This document shows positions 39,115 through 42,454 of a stretch of DNA of 42,454 nucleotides, piece by piece. Each line of letters starts with the position of its first letter. Positions within the stretch are counted from its first letter, which is position 1. The notes below the pieces were generated by a model. It saw only the letters and a program-made list of their open reading frames with translations. It ran no database searches and was not told the DNA's origin. Position numbers and translations under genes: made by a program. The DNA comes from JAENVU01 sp046598395 (lineage in GTDB: Bacteria > Actinomycetota > Acidimicrobiia > IMCC26256 > JAENVU01): contig JBKJIQ010000007.1 in NCBI GenBank assembly GCA_046598395.1, forward strand, positions 1 to 42,454, read 5' to 3'.

Positions 39115-40134
39115 TCAGGATGTGGCGTGGGCGCTGGTCCAGGCGAGGAGATCCTCGACCGGCCAGGCGTTGACGATCCGCTCCGGTCCGATGTCGGTCT
39201 CGGCGACCCGAGCGCAGCCGTAGCCGTGCCAGGCGAGCTGGCCGCGGGCGTGGGCGTCGGTATCGATCGCGATCTTCACGTTCATCGTGTCGACCATCGC
39301 GAGCATCCGGCGCGGCGGGTCGAGCCGTTCCGGCCGACAGTTCACTTCTACGGCCTTGTCCAGCTCCCGACACGCCGCGAACACCAGCTCGGCATCGAAG
39401 GTGCTCTCGTCTCGACCCCGACCCTTGATGAGCCGACCGGTGCAGTGGCCGAGGACGTCCATGTGGGGGTTCGCGATCGCGGTGACCATGCGGGTGGTCA
39501 TTGCCCGCGATTCCATACGCAGCTTCGAGTGCACACTGGCAACGACAACGTCGAGACGGGCAAGAAGATCCTCGTCTTGATCGAGGGCACCATCGTCGAG
39601 GATGTCGGCTTCGATCCCCGTAAGAATCCGAAACGGCGCGAGTTCGGCGTTGAGGGCGTCGATGAGGTCGAGCTGGTCGCGGAGCCGTTCCGGCTCTAGG
39701 CCGCGGGCGATCGAAAGATGGGGCGAATGGTCGGTGATCGAGATGTATTCGTGGCCCAGCTCCATGGCCGTGTGGGCCATCGCCTCGATCTCGGCGCCAC
39801 CGTCGGACCATTTGGTGTGGAGGTGGAGATCGCCCCGCAACCAGGAACGCACCTCGTCTCCCGTGGCGAACTGCGGGTCGTTGGTGTCGAGCTCCAACCG
39901 TTCCAGATAGTTGGGAACCCCGCCGCCGAACGCTTCGGTAATCACGCGGGCAGTGGTGTCTCCGATACCCGCGAGTTCGCGGAGGCGGCCCGCGGTTGCC
40001 AGCGCATGGAGATCACCATCGGAGGTGGTGGCGACGGTGTCGGCCGCGCGCCGAAAGGCTTCGACCTTGTACCGGGGATCGCCACGCAGTTCGAGCAAAT
40101 ACGCGATGCGCTCGAGCGCAATGAGCGGCTCCAT
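39115..40134 (-). CDS. PHP-domain protein with N-terminal HhH (PolX-like parts, no polymerase domain)
   Basis: The 339-residue protein has an N-terminal helical/HhH region (ERIAYLLELRGDPRYKVEAF, LRELAGIGDTTARVITEAF) like the front of PolX polymerases. A PHP metal-dependent phosphoesterase domain follows: GDLHLHTKWSDG, SITDHSPHLS, GIEADIL, VASVHSKLRM, NPHMDVLGHCTG and AIDTDAHARG. The polymerase fingers and palm normally between them are absent. It may act as a 3' phosphatase or nuclease in DNA repair. A TACGGT box lies 7 nt before the ATG on the minus strand (40142-40147). Confidence 0.85.
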   Translation of the reverse strand: MEPLIALERIAYLLELRGDPRYKVEAFRRAADTVATTSDGDLHALATAGRLRELAGIGDTTARVITEAFGGGVPNYLERLELDTNDPQFATGDEVRSWLRGDLHLHTKWSDGGAEIEAMAHTAMELGHEYISITDHSPHLSIARGLEPERLRDQLDLIDALNAELAPFRILTGIEADILDDGALDQDEDLLARLDVVVASVHSKLRMESRAMTTRMVTAIANPHMDVLGHCTGRLIKGRGRDESTFDAELVFAACRELDKAVEVNCRPERLDPPRRMLAMVDTMNVKIAIDTDAHARGQLAWHGYGCARVAETDIGPERIVNAWPVEDLLAWTSAHATS

Positions 40135-40198
40135 GGGTCCGACCGTACCGCCCCGTGCGGGTCGTCGGCCTCGGCTCGGCCCGAAACCGTTCGACCGC

Positions 40199-40204
40199 TA
40201 CCGT
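40199..40204 (+). promoter_or_regulatory. Leaderless-type -10 box of the SRPBCC gene
   Basis: TACCGT followed by exactly 6 nt and ATG 40211, with no Shine-Dalgarno. Confidence 0.5.
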
Positions 40205-40210
40205 GGGCGC

Positions 40211-40672
40211 ATGGCTGAGAACCCTGACACCGCGTCCGTCGAGCGGGTTATACCCGCCTTGCCCGAGCGGATCTTCGCCCTGCTGGCGGATCCAGCTCGG
40301 CATCGAGATTTCGACGGCTCGGGCACCGTACGAGACGCGAAGAATGTCCCATCGGGAAAACTCGGGCTCGGTTCGAAGTTCGGGATGAATATGAAGCTCG
40401 GAATCGCCTATTCGATGGAGAGCACGGTCATCGAGTTCGAGGAGAACCGCCGGATCGCGTGGCAGACCCGCCCGCACGGCGTGTTCGCCAAGTTCGGCGG
40501 TGGCCGCATCTGGCGCTACGAACTCGTTCCCGCGGACGGCGGAACGCTGGTGCGTGAGACCTGGGACATCTCGGAGGAACGCATCAAAGCCATAGTGCGG
40601 CCGATCAGGGGCAAGACGGTGGAAGCGATGACCAAGACGCTGGAACGGATCGAGACGATTCTCAGCGCGTAG
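40211..40672 (+). CDS. SRPBCC-family (polyketide cyclase/START-like) protein
   Basis: The 153-residue protein opens ASVERVIPALPERIFALLAD and PARHRDFDGSGTV, the usual start of small SRPBCC ligand-binding proteins. ENRRIAWQTRPHG and the C-terminal helix AMTKTLERIETIL complete the fold. Members bind hydrophobic ligands or catalyse cyclisation or hydration; the ligand is unknown. It has its own leaderless-type promoter and diverges from the PHP gene. Confidence 0.85.
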   Translation: MAENPDTASVERVIPALPERIFALLADPARHRDFDGSGTVRDAKNVPSGKLGLGSKFGMNMKLGIAYSMESTVIEFEENRRIAWQTRPHGVFAKFGGGRIWRYELVPADGGTLVRETWDISEERIKAIVRPIRGKTVEAMTKTLERIETILSA

Positions 40673-40736
40673 CCCGCAACGAGGCCACGAACGATGTGGC
40701 TGCGTTGACCGATGGTGAACTCGACTGGGGAGGGAA

Positions 40737-42254
40737 GTGCGGCGAACCTACGCGTGCCTGCTGAGGCTGGCGGATCCGGAAACCCGGGATCCGTTGACCG
40801 CGCGTGCGATCACGAAGCGTTGGGTCGGTGCCCACTACGGCGGTTGGCCCACGGACCGCGACGAGCATTGGGAACCAACCGCTGAGGCCCGCGTGCGGTG
40901 GCGCGCGATTGAGCATGCGGGTGCGGTGGCGTTCGAGCTCACGTGGACGCGACCCCATGAGGATGACCGCACGCTGTGGCGTCGGACCCAGATTCAGATT
41001 GTGACCACCGACGGCGACGCGCGAGTGGTGGTGGCCGAGGGGCTCGAATCCCAAGACCCCAAGGTGCGTGGAGTACCCGCCGATGTTTCCGAAGCGCCGG
41101 CGTTGGTGCGGGAGCTGGTGGAGTCGATCCATTGTGTGGATGGAGGGTGGTCGGTACGCGCGGTGCCGCATCGGGCGGATGCGGCCCGGGCGATGGAGCT
41201 CGACGCCTTTGTGCGTGGCGGCCGTCGCCTCCCGGTCGTATTGGTGGCGGCTGACCGCGCCGGCACCATCACGGCCGACGCCGATGGCATCGCCCAGGCG
41301 TTGGTGGGACTGGCCCACGTGGTGGTGTTGGTGGATGCTGCGGCCGCGACTGCCGTCGCCGTCGAGCTGGGTCCGAGCCGCGCCGCGGAGCCCGGTGCCG
41401 TGCGCTTGTTGTGGCCTGATTGGCGTTCGGTCGATTCGGCCACCCGTCACCCGCACTGGCGGGCCGAGGATGTGGCGGGGCCCGAGGGATCGGGGCCCCG
41501 GGTGCTCGAGGCATTGCGTGCGCTGGTGGTGGACGCGGCTGCGTTGAGGATCGACGACGACACGTCGGTGGCGAAACTGGCGCGCAAAGGAAGCGCGACC
41601 GAGCTGGCGCACCGCCGCGCGGAGCTCACTCGGTTGGAACGAGCGGTGAAGGAAGATCGCGCCGCAAGCCATGAACTCGTGGACGAGTACCAGAGTGAAC
41701 TGCAGCGCGCCGATGACGAGGCCTACCGGCTGGAGGCGGCACTCGAACGCGAACACGAGCTGCGGGTTCGCGCCGAGAACGCGTATCTCCATTTGGCGAC
41801 GCGGCCCGAAGACGAATCACTCCGTGAAGCGAAGCCGCGCTCGCTGCTCGACGCAGTTCGCCTCGCCCGGGCGCGCTTGCCTCACTTGGTGATCCTGCCC
41901 GAGGCCGAACGATCCGCGCGCGAGTGGCAATACGACCGTGCCGATTTGGCCTGGGCCGACTTTGTGCGGTTGGAGTCGGTGGCGGCGGATTGGGACGCGG
42001 GCGCGCTCCGCGGCGACTTTGCCAGCGAGGCCCGCAGCCGCGGCCTTGATTGGGCACGCGATGTTTCCGAGGACGCCAAGCAGAAGTTCGCCGCCGATTA
42101 CGAACGGCGGTATGACCGCCGCACGGTGACCCTGGGTCCGCACATCCGCCGCCAGGGCCGTCAGATTCTGCGGGTCTATTGCTATTTGGACACCGAGCGC
42201 CGGCGAGTCGTGGTGGGCCATGTGGGCGATCACCTTGGCGATCGGACGGTGTGA
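40737..42254 (+). CDS. Uncharacterised 505-residue protein with central coiled coil
   Basis: I do not recognise a named family. A GTG with a strong ribosome site (ggggaggg, spacing about 3 nt) starts it. Residues about 1-150 are mixed alpha/beta. About 155-240 contain RRLPVVLVAADRAGTITADA, GLAHVVVLVD and GAVRLLWPDW with HPHWRAEDV. About 285-350 form a charged coiled coil (RRAELTRLERAVKEDRAASH). The last 40 residues read HIRRQGRQILRVYCYLDTER and VVVGHVGDHLGDRT. The alpha/beta-plus-coiled-coil layout with a small beta tail recalls uncharacterised proteins of accessory or defence regions, but that is inference. It stands alone before tRNA-Ser. Confidence 0.75.
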   Translation: MRRTYACLLRLADPETRDPLTARAITKRWVGAHYGGWPTDRDEHWEPTAEARVRWRAIEHAGAVAFELTWTRPHEDDRTLWRRTQIQIVTTDGDARVVVAEGLESQDPKVRGVPADVSEAPALVRELVESIHCVDGGWSVRAVPHRADAARAMELDAFVRGGRRLPVVLVAADRAGTITADADGIAQALVGLAHVVVLVDAAAATAVAVELGPSRAAEPGAVRLLWPDWRSVDSATRHPHWRAEDVAGPEGSGPRVLEALRALVVDAAALRIDDDTSVAKLARKGSATELAHRRAELTRLERAVKEDRAASHELVDEYQSELQRADDEAYRLEAALEREHELRVRAENAYLHLATRPEDESLREAKPRSLLDAVRLARARLPHLVILPEAERSAREWQYDRADLAWADFVRLESVAADWDAGALRGDFASEARSRGLDWARDVSEDAKQKFAADYERRYDRRTVTLGPHIRRQGRQILRVYCYLDTERRRVVVGHVGDHLGDRTV

Positions 42255-42303
42255 GCGCGCCGGGGAGAAGATCGTGGCTGAAAGAGTCTGCAGCTCGGGT
42301 CCG

Positions 42304-42309
42304 TATACT
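42304..42309 (+). promoter_or_regulatory. -10 box of tRNA-Ser(GCT)
   Basis: TATACT, 12 nt before the tRNA 5' end. A matching -35 is not obvious. Confidence 0.5.
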
Positions 42310-42321
42310 TCCGTGCCACTC

Positions 42322-42414
42322 GGAGGGATGACTGAGTGGCCGAAAGTGCTCGCCTGCTAAGCGAGTAGGGGGTGTTAAGCCTCCTCGAGGGTTCAAATCC
42401 CTCTCCCTCCGCCA
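42322..42414 (+). tRNA. tRNA-Ser (anticodon GCT)
   Basis: Class II tRNA with acceptor GGAGGGA (42322-42328) pairing with TCCCTCC (42404-42410), discriminator G at 42411 and an encoded CCA (42412-42414). The anticodon stem ctcgc/gcgag encloses ctgctaa, anticodon GCT. A long variable arm and T-arm gggttcaaatccc are visible. Unlike the tRNA-Leu and tRNA-Ser(TGA) genes here, CCA is encoded. Confidence 0.95.
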
Positions 42415-42454
42415 TTTGTTGAGCACTGCTAGCGGCTCCCCGGAACGAAGGATC

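Overview
The window is GC-rich and almost fully coding. It reads as a chromosome segment of a high-GC actinobacterium. I infer an Acidimicrobiia-like lineage from the actinobacterial fhaA-fhaB-pstP-rodA-pbpA-pknB cell-wall/signalling cluster (11.67 to 4.3 kb, minus strand), paired acyl-CoA dehydrogenases, many GTG starts, and repeated leaderless starts in which a TANNNT box sits 6-8 nt before the start codon. No rRNA or taxonomic marker fixes the genus.

Region by region: 0-1.66 kb holds the end of an IS3-family element and gene fossils (a class III cyclase tail joined to a patatin-like tail). 1.66-3.3 kb has a CRP/FNR regulator (minus) divergent from a small cluster in which two homologous 31-codon membrane microproteins flank a signal peptidase II gene. 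3.5-11.7 kb is the Ser/Thr kinase, divisome/elongasome and FHA operon with mutY at its distal end, most genes joined by GTGA overlaps. tRNA-Leu(CAG) at 11.83 kb is followed at once by a decayed 6.4-kb accessory island. It contains three successive copies, in different stages of decay, of a module: tyrosine recombinase, VapBC-type toxin-antitoxin, Rhs tip. It also has a frameshifted primase/ATPase gene in front of the one intact integrase.

18.4-29.3 kb is mostly metabolism and housekeeping: GH3 glycosidase, acyltransferase-SGNH and TesB thioesterase, pantothenate kinase, aldose epimerase, AlkA-type glycosylase, prephenate dehydratase, seryl-tRNA synthetase and a SEC-C methionine aminopeptidase. 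tRNA-Ser(TGA) at 29.3 kb has a second copy of its 3' end 575 bp downstream, suggesting an old integration site. Behind it are two further PIN-toxin modules, an alpha/beta hydrolase and a lipoprotein gene that has lost its front. 32.7-42.4 kb has an acyl-CoA dehydrogenase pair behind a strong palindromic operator, a membrane glycosyltransferase, an orphan D12-class adenine methylase, a GH13 alpha-glucosidase, a PHP/HhH protein, an SRPBCC protein, an uncharacterised coiled-coil protein and tRNA-Ser(GCT).

How they work together: the kinase cluster couples peptidoglycan polymerisation (RodA + PBP) to reversible phosphorylation (PknB/PstP) read by FHA proteins. The two tRNA-linked accessory zones carry at least five toxin-antitoxin units or remnants. 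The most unusual features are the reiterated Int-TA-Rhs modules and the paired microproteins around lspA. All functional calls are by reading motifs; no database search was possible.
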